DNA of 64,000 nucleotides, from assembly GCF_002127325.2 (NCBI RefSeq), contig NC_035433.2:81782079-81846078 (forward strand). The letters run 5' to 3'. Below the pieces are notes generated by a model. The model was not told the origin of the DNA and did no database searches. It saw only the letters and a program-made list of their open reading frames with translations. Both the position numbers and the translations under genes were made by a program. The DNA is from Helianthus annuus. Taxonomy: Eukaryota > Streptophyta > Magnoliopsida > Asterales > Asteraceae. Below are positions 44,229-54,409 of this stretch, in pieces; positions within the stretch are counted from its first letter, which is position 1; each line of letters opens with the position of its first letter.

Positions 44229-47200
44229 TTACTCTTGCTTGACCTTAATGCCATTTACCAATAATAAGAAGTCAAATCTAGATTTGTCAAAAGCTTTGGT
44301 AAATAAGTCGGCACGTTGGTCATCGGTGTGGACCTTAACAACATCGATTAGCCTTTTCTCAAAGCAATCACGTATGAAGTGATATTTGATTTCGATGTGT
44401 TTGGTCTTTGAATGCTGCACAGGATTTTTAGTGATATCTAAAGCAGCAGAATTATCAACGTAAATAGGAGTAGTTAGGAATTCAAAACCGTAGTCCCGCA
44501 ATTGTTGTTGGATCCAAAGAACTTGTGAGCAACAACTTGAGGCAGCAATGTATTCAGCTTCGCATGTTGATGTAGCGACACACGTCTGCTTCTTGCACTG
44601 CCATGTGACTAGGCGATTTCCTAAAAACTGACATCCAGCCGTTGTGGATTTGCCGTCGATTTTACATCCGCCAAAATCAGAATCACTGAATGCGACTAAG
44701 TCAAAGTTATTATCCCTAGGATACCACAGACCGGTGTCGGGGTAAGCCTTCAAATAACGAAAAATCCTTTTGACAGCTGCAAGATGTGAGGCCTTCGGGT
44801 TAACTTGATATCTGGCAAGTAGGCACGTTGGGTACATTATATCTGGCCTTGATGCTGTGAGATACATAAGGGATCCGATCATCGCGCGATAGTATGAAGG
44901 GCTAACAGGTTCACCCTTCAAGTCAGGAGTTATTCCGTGATTAGTTGGCAGTGGGGTACCAATGGGCGTTGCATCGGACATCTGGAACCGGCTCAAGATG
45001 TCTCCAACATATTTAGTCTGATGGATGAATATCCCAGACTCCGTTTGTTGCACTTGTAGGCCCAAAAAGAAATTCATTTCCCCCATAGCACTCATCTCGA
45101 ACTTATCCTGCATGATGCGCTCGAAATTCCTACACAAAACATCATTAGTAGAACCAAAAATAATGTCATCAACGTATACCTGTACCAGAAGAAGATCTCC
45201 ATCTTGTTCTTTGATGAAGAGAGTACAATCGATAAGACCTCTTCGAAAACCGTTCTCCAGCAGATATGTAGATAAGGTTGCATACCAAGCTCGTGGCGCT
45301 TGATGAAGACCATAGAGAGCTTTGTTGAGCAACCAAACCCGATCGGGATGAACAGGATCTTCAAAACCTGGAGGCTGTTCGACATACACCTCTTCTTCAA
45401 CCACACCGTGTAAAAATGCACTTTTGACGTCCATCTGGTAAACTTTGAATCCTTTGAATGAGGCATAAGCCAGAAAGATCCGAATAGCTTCCAGACGTGC
45501 AACTGGTGCATAAACTTCGTTGTAGTCGATCCCTTCAATCTGACGAAAACCTTGAACGACTAAACGAGCTTTGTTCCGAATAACCACTCCACGGTCGTCT
45601 TTCTTGCATTTGAAGACCCATCGAGTGCCAATCTTCTTGTAGTTCTCAGGCTTTTCAACAAGCTTCCAAACACCCAGCTTGTGAAATTGCTGTAATTCTT
45701 CCTGCATGGCTTCAACCCAAGCACTATCTTTCAATGCTTCTTTCCACGACTTTGGTTCTTCTTGTGACACGTAACACGCGAAGGACCAGTCATTTTGTTG
45801 ACCAGATTCTCTTATAGCTGAATACAAACCAGCATTCCGGTTGTTTCTCAGCTGATTACGCGTCTGCACACCGCGATGGACATCTCCTATGATATTCTGC
45901 TGGGGATGGGTATCGTGAATCCTCATTTCAGGATTATCCGGTACACGAGCATTGATACCCAAATTATTCAAATTAAGATCAACAACCAGCTCCACACCTG
46001 GAATGTGGGTAGAGGTGGATGCATTCCCTTCAGCAGTATCTATATTCTGCGTATGAGGTGTATCTACAGAAGCACCTTGAACAGGAGCAGCTGGAGCTGA
46101 AGATCCTTCAGCTGCATCATGATATTCATCATCTTCAGAAGAGTCATTATAATCAGCAGCATCTTCATAAACCTCATTTTGAACCATATTGTTGACTGAC
46201 GAAGAAGCTTGAGGGTCAACAACAATAGGTCTAACCAAAGGCGAGACAGCAGCGTTGTCACTTTCCAACAACATCCGAGCCGCTGCTGATTCTTCGTCAA
46301 AGGTTGGCAGATTGAAGGAGTCAAATAGCCCATCATAATCGAACATCCACGGATCACCCGGAGCCCTAACAGGACTCGTGTACCTTTGAACCCTAACTTC
46401 GCTCCATAGCTCAATCTTTTTGGTAGCTAGATTCCAAACACGAAAATTCGGAGTAGCATATCCAAGGAAGAAACCCTCGATAGCTCTTGCACCAAACTTT
46501 CCATCTGGCTCAATCATAGTACACGGAGCACCAAACGGTTCAAGGTAAGAAAGATCCGATTTCCTTTTCTGAAGGAGTTCGAAACAAGTCTTGCCATGTC
46601 TCTTTACTGTAAGAACTCTGTTTAACGTGTAGCATGCAGCCGATACAGCCTCTCCCCAGAATTGAATAGGGAGTTCCGACTCTACTAACATTGTTCTTGC
46701 AGTTTCTATAATCGTCCGATTCTTCCTCTCAGCGACACCATTTTGTTGTGGAGTATAACGAGAGCTGTACTCATGAAGAATGCCTTTAGAAGTACAAAAC
46801 TCATCCATAACTTGATTCTTGAATTCAGTTCCATTGTCGCTTCGGATCCTTTTCACTTTCAACGTATAGAGATTTTCTAACATTGTAAGAAGATCCTTGA
46901 GGATGCCAGGAGTTTCACTCTTGTGTGCCATAAAGGATACCCAAGAAAATCTAGAGTAGTCATCAGTAACTACTAAACAATAGGCATCACCAAACGTTGT
47001 CTTGTGCTTCATAGGTCCAAATAGGTCCATATGAAGACGTTCGAGAGGCATGCTGACAGTGTTGATTTTCTTCAAAGGGTGAGACTTCTTTGTTTGCTTC
47101 CCTTTTTGGCACGAGACACAGATATCTTGTAGATGAAAACTTCTCACAGGCACTCCATTCACAAGATTATTTTTCACCAAATGGTTCATCTTTCTCAAGT

Positions 47201-47675
47201 GAATGTGTCCCATTCTTCTGTGCCAAGATATAGACTCCTTTTCTATGGCTTTTGAGACAAAGCAAGTGACTTGTGCAGATGTAGTAATCGCTTGGCTCAT
47301 GTCGAGAATATAAAGATCATTAACTCTCGGAGCCGATAAGAGAATCCATTCTTGTGGAATTTTGAATCCAGGTTTCAGCACATAGCAGCCAGCATCATCA
47401 AAAATCACTGAGAACTTTTTATCGCAGATTTGCGACACACTGAGAAGATTGTGATCAATTTGCTTCACATAATTGATCTTATCAAAGCACACGATACCAT
47501 TGGAGATACTTCCTTCTCCAGTGATGTACCCACCTTTATCACCCGCAAAGGCAACATACCCTCCTCTAATATTTCTCACGTCATACAGGAGCCGTAAGTC
47601 GCCAGTCATGTGCCTGGATGCTCCACTATCAACAATCCAATGACTATTAATAGTTCCTCCTAGAACATCCTGCAC
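44229..47675 (-). CDS. Copia pol: protease, integrase, reverse transcriptase, RNase H
   Basis: About 1,148 aa in one open frame. In order: protease active site [13 protein letters not shown] (residues 14-26), the GAG-pre-integrase HHCC zinc finger ([18 protein letters not shown] ... CVSCQKGK, about 148-192), the integrase core ([27 protein letters not shown] and the glutamate in [11 protein letters not shown]), reverse transcriptase starting [17 protein letters not shown] with [22 protein letters not shown] and the catalytic [11 protein letters not shown], then RNase H ([50 protein letters not shown]) ending NGIKVKQE. The annotated start at 47675 is a GTG chosen only because a TGA lies two codons upstream. 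The same frame is open again upstream of that TGA and overlaps the end of gag. It lies +1 to gag. How pol is translated is therefore unclear (frameshift, reinitiation or a dead copy). Confidence 0.95.
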   Translation of the reverse strand: MQDVLGGTINSHWIVDSGASRHMTGDLRLLYDVRNIRGGYVAFAGDKGGYITGEGSISNGIVCFDKINYVKQIDHNLLSVSQICDKKFSVIFDDAGCYVLKPGFKIPQEWILLSAPRVNDLYILDMSQAITTSAQVTCFVSKAIEKESISWHRRMGHIHLRKMNHLVKNNLVNGVPVRSFHLQDICVSCQKGKQTKKSHPLKKINTVSMPLERLHMDLFGPMKHKTTFGDAYCLVVTDDYSRFSWVSFMAHKSETPGILKDLLTMLENLYTLKVKRIRSDNGTEFKNQVMDEFCTSKGILHEYSSRYTPQQNGVAERKNRTIIETARTMLVESELPIQFWGEAVSAACYTLNRVLTVKRHGKTCFELLQKRKSDLSYLEPFGAPCTMIEPDGKFGARAIEGFFLGYATPNFRVWNLATKKIELWSEVRVQRYTSPVRAPGDPWMFDYDGLFDSFNLPTFDEESAAARMLLESDNAAVSPLVRPIVVDPQASSSVNNMVQNEVYEDAADYNDSSEDDEYHDAAEGSSAPAAPVQGASVDTPHTQNIDTAEGNASTSTHIPGVELVVDLNLNNLGINARVPDNPEMRIHDTHPQQNIIGDVHRGVQTRNQLRNNRNAGLYSAIRESGQQNDWSFACYVSQEEPKSWKEALKDSAWVEAMQEELQQFHKLGVWKLVEKPENYKKIGTRWVFKCKKDDRGVVIRNKARLVVQGFRQIEGIDYNEVYAPVARLEAIRIFLAYASFKGFKVYQMDVKSAFLHGVVEEEVYVEQPPGFEDPVHPDRVWLLNKALYGLHQAPRAWYATLSTYLLENGFRRGLIDCTLFIKEQDGDLLLVQVYVDDIIFGSTNDVLCRNFERIMQDKFEMSAMGEMNFFLGLQVQQTESGIFIHQTKYVGDILSRFQMSDATPIGTPLPTNHGITPDLKGEPVSPSYYRAMIGSLMYLTASRPDIMYPTCLLARYQVNPKASHLAAVKRIFRYLKAYPDTGLWYPRDNNFDLVAFSDSDFGGCKIDGKSTTAGCQFLGNRLVTWQCKKQTCVATSTCEAEYIAASSCCSQVLWIQQQLRDYGFEFLTTPIYVDNSAALDITKNPVQHSKTKHIEIKYHFIRDCFEKRLIDVVKVHTDDQRADLFTKAFDKSRFDFLLLVNGIKVKQE

Positions 47676-47678
47676 ATG

Positions 47679-47681
47679 TCA
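47679..47681 (-). other. In-frame TGA at the gag/pol junction
   Basis: In the pol frame the stop sits two codons before the GTG at 47675 and about 13 codons before the protease aspartate. The same frame is otherwise open through the gag stop at 47731. It is either an inactivating point mutation in this copy or a readthrough signal. Other copies of the family would decide. Confidence 0.75.
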
Positions 47682-47730
47682 TTCGAACACATTAGTTGAG
47701 GATGGGGACCCAAGCCTTAGTGGTCTTGGG

Positions 47731-50700
47731 TCATCCCTGAGCATCTCGAATAATGAGCTCGATTTGCTGATGGTTTTCAAACACATTTACTCCCCCTGAA
47801 CTAGCACCCCTTTTAGGTCTCCTAGCTTGTTTTTGTTTACCAGATTGTGTATTATGTACAGTTTCTGATTTTAAAGGTTGTGACAAACTAGGTTTCCTTT
47901 TAACTGTTTTGACTTCAGATTTCAAAGCCTTTTCAACAGTTTTAATGTTATGACGTCGTTGTTTTGTTTCTTGTTCCTTAACAGTTCGTTTATCATGTTT
48001 TGGAGGAACAGGACGACGTTGTGGGTGAGACTGTTCAGATGGGGCTCGCTCAACGAAATTTGGTTTGGGCAAGTTGGTGCAATCCTTAATGATGTGCCCA
48101 ACCTTCCCACATTTGAAACAAGTTCTCCTTTCAACAAACTTAGGAGAGCTTGATCGACTGACAGATGTTGAACCTGTAGAACCTGAGGTACTTGCTCGTT
48201 CATCACACCCATTTGTATGTTGGGTGTAATTGTTATCACTGTTACGTTTCAAAATTTTGACTTGTTGCACAAAATCATTGTTTGATTTGTTTTCAAAAGT
48301 CTCAATTTTATCAGTACCTTTTGATGCTACAAATTTAACATCTTTTCCTTTCTTCATGTAACGAGCTCCTTTTGATTCAACTTTAGCCTTTGGCTTTGGA
48401 GCTCGTTGAGGTTGTTTACCCTTAGAAGCAGTAGGTTGTCGAGTGGTTGGAGATTTTTGATTACCAAACTGTTTCCTAATCTCAGCCTTAGGAATTGGAT
48501 CACATTGTGTTACCACAATTCCCGGAAGTGTTTTTCCCAAAAATTTGTTTGTATTGTCTTCAAAGACTTTGTCAATCAAAGATTTATTTACATTTTTAAT
48601 TGGAAAAACATGATCTGAGTAGATTTTATTATCTCCAACCAAAGTGTACAACACATTACTGCTTTTAACAGTAGACACACCTGTTTTATCAACTTTGACA
48701 GGATCAATCACTTGCTCCTTAACAGATGGAACATCAGGAGTATCAGGATCACAAAGGATGTGATTCTCTGGTGGAATGACTACTCCTTTCATCTTGCTAA
48801 GTGATTTATCCTGATCACCTACATCCAATTCCGGTTCATCATCCGATGACTCACAGTCCTCGATGATTGGAGGACTTTGTTTCACGGATGTTGAAGCTTC
48901 CTGTTGCTTTGTGGATGTATTTTCAGAATTCTCCGGTTTGAACCCTAGGCCAGTAGAAAATTCCTCAAAGTTCAAAGGCACACTGGGTTCATACCGAGGC
49001 ATTTCTTCTTCATCAGGCATCTTGGTATAGTTGCTCATCAAAGGAGGTGGACATGCCTTATACCCAACTCCTTTCACGTTCCCTTTCAGTTGTTGAACGT
49101 CAATTATGTGATCAAGCACAAATTGGGAGTTAGAATAACTATCCAATTTCTGTTTGATCGCATCATGCTTGCATTGGGCAATGGCTAATTGCTTCTTAGT
49201 TTCTTCCACAAGGTTAATGTATTCGTTTATACTTACTTGTTTGTGGTAAACTACTTTGTTAACCTCGGACACATTTTTCTTTAATGTTTCTATTACAGAT
49301 TTAAATTCTTTTTCATTCCGGGTTAAAGCCATGTTTGCCTCTTGGCATTTTGACAGTTCAATAACCAAATTCTGATTATGACTATGAAGCTTTTCTGATT
49401 CAAGCTTCATATCTGCACATGATTTACAAATACTAGGAGCAGGAGGTTCAGAAGTTACCTGACTAGTAGAGGCTGAACCATTTGCCATAAAGGCAGTTTG
49501 AAAAGAAAAAGATCCATCTTCAGAAAACAGTTTTTCCATTTCCGTTGATGTAGCAGCAGCCTTCCTAATCAGAATTGATTTCTGACATTTAAGCTCATCA
49601 GCTTCATTCAGAAGATCCTGAATATCTTCACCTTCTTCCTCCTCATCAGGCTCTGAGTGATTATCCCCAGAAACAGAGCCTTCTTCATCTGAACTTCCAG
49701 AATAACCAGAACTGTCATCACTTCCAGAAGATTCTTCTTTATGAACCTGCTCGATGACTTTAGCGTACAAAGCAGTTCCACTTCCCTGATCACCTTCACC
49801 AAACTGCACTGACCAGTCACAGCCTTCATCAGCTTGAACAGCCAAAGCCCGATTGTGATTTGCAGTTCCAGGCTGTCCCTGATTGTTGTTCACTGCCACC
49901 ATCCTCCGTTCACGGTTTTCTTGTTGGGCATTCACATTCGTCTGGTTTCTGAAAGGGTTGTGATTGCCGTGTTTTGTTGGTCGAGTGCACTCACGTTTAA
50001 AGTGCCCTTTCTCGCCACAGTTAAAGCACGTGACGGCATTAATATCAAACCCATACTTCGTGTTTTTCTTTCCTTCCAACGAAGTTCTTCCAGTTCGTGC
50101 CATGAAATCTTTTGCCCTTCTAACCGCACTAGCAAAAGCCCATTTAATATCCATCAACTCCATTTCTTCCTTGTCGATCTGATCATAATCTTCATTGGTC
50201 ATGTTGATGTTTCCAAGCTGACCAGCTACCAAACCACAGTATGCACTGACCATGGTGTTGATAATCTCCATATGTTCTTTAGCAACTTCAATGCTAAGGT
50301 GTGAGAGATTTGAGTTGTCGACTCGGATTGTGTGATGACTTTGGGATTGAGGTTGAGGATTGCTTGTATAGTGAGCTTGTTGTTGTTGTTGTTGAGGTTG
50401 TGGTTGTGGCTGTGTTGGAACAGGAATGTAAGACCTCGGATCGAATTGAGGTTGTGGTGGAGCAGCTGTTGATTGAGGAAATGGAAATGAACTTGAACTT
50501 GTATTGGACACAAATGCAGTCTGCAGCTTAGGTTGCTGTTGCTGAGCTGCAGCGGATCTTGCCAAAGCATCGAATCCTGGAAGATACATTTCTGTATTCT
50601 GAGGAGCTGGAGCACGCCTTGCTTTCCTAATTTCTTCATCATTTTTATGTTCCAGCTTCTGAATGAACTCGTAGATGTTGATTTCATCTAGAGCTTTAGT

Positions 50701-51438
50701 ATGCTTCAACAACTCAATAAACGAACTCCATTTTGGGGGTAGGGCGTCAGCAAACCTATTCACCATGTCTTGTTGAGTAGCTGCCACCCCATAAGCACAC
50801 ATTTCACTAATCAAATGATAGAAACGTGTGGTCATATCATTCAGAGTCTCGTTTTCCAAAAACTGAAAGGATTCAAACTCTTTCTTCAACAAATCATGCC
50901 GAGATTTTCGAGCAGCTGCATTGCCTTCTCCTCTAGCAACTAAGGCATCCCACAATGCTTTCGTGGTCTTGCAATATGAAAACTGATGGTAGATGTCTTT
51001 GTTGAGTGCTTGAGTAAGTGTGGCATAGGCCTTTTTCTCCAATTCATAAGCCTTCTTGTCATTTTCAAGCATGTTGGCGTAACCTTCTGAAGTGGATGCT
51101 CTACTTTCAAGGCTTTCATTGAATGCATTGACAAAACACATCCAAAGGTCGGTGCTTTGTCCTTGAACATATGTGTGAAAGCGGCCTTTCCATGACGGAA
51201 AGTCGTTCATGTGGTTCAGCTTTGGTGGACGATTGTTACTGCCTGTTTCACTCTCACTAATCAGAAGATTCTGAAGACTTTGACTTTGATTGGATACCAA
51301 AGCCCATTGACATGAACTTATTGACTGTTGTTGTTTAGGTATGGCACTCGTCATATATTCAGCCATCGACATCTGTTTCAGATCTGGTTGTGGATCCGTA
51401 CTCCAATCCCAAGGACTTGTGCAACTCATTTTGATCAA
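47731..51438 (-). CDS. Copia gag polyprotein (unusually long, 1,235 aa)
   Basis: The capsid/nucleocapsid precursor of the young copia element. The N-terminus is Ser/Gln-rich. The UBN2-type gag domain covers about residues 70-280 (FPSWKGRFHTYVQGQSTDLW, ALWDALVARGEGNAAARKSR, FLENETLNDMTTRFYHLI, RFADALPPKWSSFIELL). A Gln/Pro-rich stretch follows (about 285-370), then a first zinc knuckle CFNCGEKGHFKREC (about 470-483), an acidic Ser/Glu/Asp segment, a predicted coiled coil (about 660-780), a long Lys-rich polar region and a second knuckle CFKCGKVGHIIKDC (about 1100). It ends ...IELIIRDAQG. Most copia gags are a few hundred residues; the extra 700 residues with a second knuckle are the notable feature. 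ATG 51438 is the first in frame and lies about 800 bp from the primer site. Confidence 0.9.
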   Translation of the reverse strand: MIKMSCTSPWDWSTDPQPDLKQMSMAEYMTSAIPKQQQSISSCQWALVSNQSQSLQNLLISESETGSNNRPPKLNHMNDFPSWKGRFHTYVQGQSTDLWMCFVNAFNESLESRASTSEGYANMLENDKKAYELEKKAYATLTQALNKDIYHQFSYCKTTKALWDALVARGEGNAAARKSRHDLLKKEFESFQFLENETLNDMTTRFYHLISEMCAYGVAATQQDMVNRFADALPPKWSSFIELLKHTKALDEINIYEFIQKLEHKNDEEIRKARRAPAPQNTEMYLPGFDALARSAAAQQQQPKLQTAFVSNTSSSSFPFPQSTAAPPQPQFDPRSYIPVPTQPQPQPQQQQQQAHYTSNPQPQSQSHHTIRVDNSNLSHLSIEVAKEHMEIINTMVSAYCGLVAGQLGNINMTNEDYDQIDKEEMELMDIKWAFASAVRRAKDFMARTGRTSLEGKKNTKYGFDINAVTCFNCGEKGHFKRECTRPTKHGNHNPFRNQTNVNAQQENRERRMVAVNNNQGQPGTANHNRALAVQADEGCDWSVQFGEGDQGSGTALYAKVIEQVHKEESSGSDDSSGYSGSSDEEGSVSGDNHSEPDEEEEGEDIQDLLNEADELKCQKSILIRKAAATSTEMEKLFSEDGSFSFQTAFMANGSASTSQVTSEPPAPSICKSCADMKLESEKLHSHNQNLVIELSKCQEANMALTRNEKEFKSVIETLKKNVSEVNKVVYHKQVSINEYINLVEETKKQLAIAQCKHDAIKQKLDSYSNSQFVLDHIIDVQQLKGNVKGVGYKACPPPLMSNYTKMPDEEEMPRYEPSVPLNFEEFSTGLGFKPENSENTSTKQQEASTSVKQSPPIIEDCESSDDEPELDVGDQDKSLSKMKGVVIPPENHILCDPDTPDVPSVKEQVIDPVKVDKTGVSTVKSSNVLYTLVGDNKIYSDHVFPIKNVNKSLIDKVFEDNTNKFLGKTLPGIVVTQCDPIPKAEIRKQFGNQKSPTTRQPTASKGKQPQRAPKPKAKVESKGARYMKKGKDVKFVASKGTDKIETFENKSNNDFVQQVKILKRNSDNNYTQHTNGCDERASTSGSTGSTSVSRSSSPKFVERRTCFKCGKVGHIIKDCTNLPKPNFVERAPSEQSHPQRRPVPPKHDKRTVKEQETKQRRHNIKTVEKALKSEVKTVKRKPSLSQPLKSETVHNTQSGKQKQARRPKRGASSGGVNVFENHQQIELIIRDAQG

Positions 51439-51499
51439 AAATTAACAAATAACCTACACACCACAAACTGTTAACAACAAACAGACAACAATCTGAAAG

Positions 51500-51870
51500 A
51501 TACAATCTGATCGAAAGATCAAGACTTGTTCGAAGGATCAACAGTGATCGAAAGATTACTGTTGAGTTTCGAGCAAAGTCTTCGAAAGATTCTTAATGAA
51601 AGATCCTTATCTTTCGACTGATTATCACGAAAGATTCACAGTTCGAAAGATCTATATCTTTCGAATACTGATCTCGAAAGATTCACAATGAAAGATCCTT
51701 ATCTTTCGAGATGAATCCTTATCTTTCGGACAACCAACTTTCGAAAAGATTCCAACTACGAAGGATACTTCTCAGACTTCGAAAGACTACTCGAAGGATG
51801 CTAATCTTTCGAGCTGTCTCCAATCGAAAGATGATCTTTCGAAATCGAAAGATATCCTTCGAAAGCTTAC
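51500..51870. promoter_or_regulatory. CGAAAGAT motif cluster in the copia leader
   Basis: About twenty copies of (T)CGAAAGAT(C) or its complement ATCTTTCGA, in both orientations, fill roughly 370 bp of the leader between the primer site and gag. Neighbouring inverted copies can pair (for example CGAAAGATCTATATCTTTCG at about 51644-51663). The related CGAAGGAT occurs in the LTR. Confidence 0.75.
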
Positions 51871-52238
51871 TGACACACTGACACGAAAGGACAGGTTGGT
51901 GAGAAAGGTGATAGATTGGTGAGGTACTTTCGGCTGAAAGGATGGTCTGCCAACTACTTTTCACCAAACAATTTGACTTTCAAAAATTTTACCAAAATAG
52001 GCAACCTTATCCTCAAGTTCAGTCACCGGAGACAAACCGGAAGTATGGCCGGAAAGTTCAAAGTTTCACAAAAATGATTTTTATGTTACCCAAACCGACC
52101 CCGAACACTCCCGATAGGTTTAGTAGCCGTTTTTCAGTTTCAAAATGCAAGGAAACTACCAAAAACGAGTGCTAAACCAAGTGTCCAAACACACCAAAGA
52201 ACTCGAACAAACCGGTTTTAAACAAGGTAAAGAGCGAC

Positions 52239-52250
52239 GCTCTGATACCA
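52239..52250 (-). other. Primer-binding site of the copia element
   Basis: The minus strand reads TGGTATCAGAGC, two bases inside the 5' LTR. It is complementary to initiator tRNA-Met. Confidence 0.9.
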
Positions 52251-52252
52251 CT

Positions 52253-52872
52253 TGTAGGTCCCTTTTCTCGGAGGATCGAGAACAACCTAAACCTTGTTAT
52301 ACTAACCCACTAGCGAGTGCGGAATCCAAGCTAGTAGGCAAACCGGGATGAAGCAAGAACAAACACAAGAACACACAAAGTTCACCGATTAACACCACTG
52401 TATTAATACGTATGAAGGTTTACGGTTACAAGCACAATGTTTACAATCTGTTTGCAAACTCTCTAAAGTGTGTGTGTGTGTGTGTTTTTCAGCAGAGTTT
52501 CTCTAACTCTCTATGTGTGCATCTCTCTAACACTAACACACTGCATGAGTATATATACCCATACACAGCAGGTCCTTTCCGAAGGATCCGATAGATGGTC
52601 CGAAGGATCATCTATCGATGACAACAAGCTCGAATGATCAACATGTACCTCGAAGGATCATCCTTCGAGGACTAATGGTCGAACCATATCTTTCGAGCAC
52701 CTCGAAGGATCAACAGTATCCTTCGAGGCTATCCTTCGAGACAGACACTTATCTTTCTAACTGTTTGACCAAGTCAATCCGGAGGATGGTTGACTTAGTC
52801 AACTTACAGACTTAGGACATCGTTTACATACAGACCGAATACAGACAAAGTACAGACACAAGTGCACCAACA
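52253..52872 (-). repeat. 5' LTR of the copia element (620 bp)
   Basis: Same sequence as 41705-42324. In the element's sense, U3 begins at 52872. CGAAGGAT/ATCCTTCG motifs lie at about 52581-52740, followed by the TATATATA at 52550-52557 and then a CT-rich/GT-rich R-U5. Confidence 0.95.
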
Positions 52873-54409
52873 CTCAGCGCATCAAATGACGACAAAGAAG
52901 ACTCAAACCGTCCTGAGGCATCGATCTCTGTGGAGTAAAGCAAATGATCTCTCATCAGACTCCCTTAACATTTAAAGTGCATAATAGTTTCCTCTCCGAG
53001 CTTAAAAGTAAGAAAGATCAACTTAATATCACTACTTATTTGATACATGCGAATGTGTCTTTCAGTAAAGTAACTTTTGTTCGGTTCATGAATATTGTGG
53101 CGCTTTTGTAGTCTACATGTGAGGTGATCACTGAAAGTTCCAATTTGAATAACATTAGCAGCTTGAAGCTTCATAGTATATACAAACATCCACAATGTTC
53201 AAAAACATAAATTACCTTGAACCCGGGCTTGAATTATCTATTCATTACATTACATTTCATCCCATACTTCCATTATAACTCAACTTGTCTTAAAGTATTG
53301 ACAACGGGAACAATACATGAAAAGATTGATAACTTTTAGGTTTTGACTTGAGGTACCTTGAACCTCATGTTGGTGGTTAGGGGTGTAAATGAGTTGTACC
53401 ACTCGTAAACTACTTGGGATCAACTTGCTAAAAGTTTAAACTGACTGAGAGCTTAGACGAGCTTGAGTGAAACAAGCCAAGATCGAGCTTAGCTGAACTC
53501 GCACATAGCTCGACTAGTTTATGAGTTGGTGAGGCATAAACCAAAAATAATTACAAGTAAAACTGTTACCAAATCACATACTATAAGCTAGCTTAATTTT
53601 TACTGCTCTATATCATTACAAGTAAAATAGAATGGAGGGAAAAAAAGTGCTAATTCGACCAGTTAAACCGTACACATAAAATAGACACAATAGTTGTAAA
53701 AGAAACATGTTGAATTGGTCAAATATGTTTAAAATCATTACAATGGATTTATATCTTATACTTTAGTATCTATAAAATTTAGAAAACTGACATCAAAACG
53801 ATGTTAGCTCAACCCAACCCAACTCAACTCATTTTGACCTGTTACTAAACTTGGTCGCCCCACACGTTTTTTCATATTGAATAAAACTTGTAATATATTA
53901 GGCAGATCAGATAAACAATATCTCATCCCAAAGAATCAACTAACTTATCTTAATATTATATTCCTACAAACCCTTATGATACAACCTAAACATCCCATAA
54001 CCCATCTGCAATAGTTAAAAAAAAAAAACAAAAATTGGATGATACAACAGCAAGCATGACAATCAGGACCCATACTTCAAGAACCGAGTTGGTTTGAGTA
54101 AGTTTTCTTCGCAAATAGGTTCATTTGGGTCCGCTCAATTATAGACTGGGTCAATTTGGGTATTATACTCAAATTGTACAATGGGTCAACACGGACCTGT
54201 TTTGCCAGGCTTATAATGTAGCAGTGTATCTAAAGAGAGAACCTTGTTCTAAAAACAGAAACATATATGAAGTGACCCATTTTAATGAATAAAAGAATAG
54301 GATTAAACAAAAATATTTATACAGTTTGATTACAAAACAAAAATTGAAATCTAAGAAATTTATCTCAAAATCAACACGCTAACCCGCTATCAGACTAATC
54401 ATTGCAGGA
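52873..54409. other. Intergenic and 3' flank of the auxilin-like gene
   Basis: From about 53379 (TAGGGGTGTAAATGAG) to 53545 there is a common dispersed repeat with GAGCTTGAG/CTCG motifs, probably one end of a small hAT-type MITE. Nothing else is recognised. The 3' untranslated region of the auxilin-like gene must start just below 54410. Confidence 0.4.

Larger units (their letters stand above)
41700..52877 (-). mobile_element. Young, nearly intact Ty1/copia element with TSD CTCAG
   Basis: The element is 41705-52872, flanked by the perfect duplication CTCAG (41700-41704 and 52873-52877). Minus orientation: 5' LTR 52872-52253, primer site 52250-52239, a motif-rich leader, gag (51438-47731), pol (47675-44229, frame open further upstream), a 1.9 kb 3' non-coding region, polypurine tract, 3' LTR 42324-41705. 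I see no difference between the two 620 bp LTRs. Every pol domain is uninterrupted. The one visible defect is a TGA at 47681-47679 just ahead of the protease. This is the youngest large insertion in the window. Confidence 0.95.
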
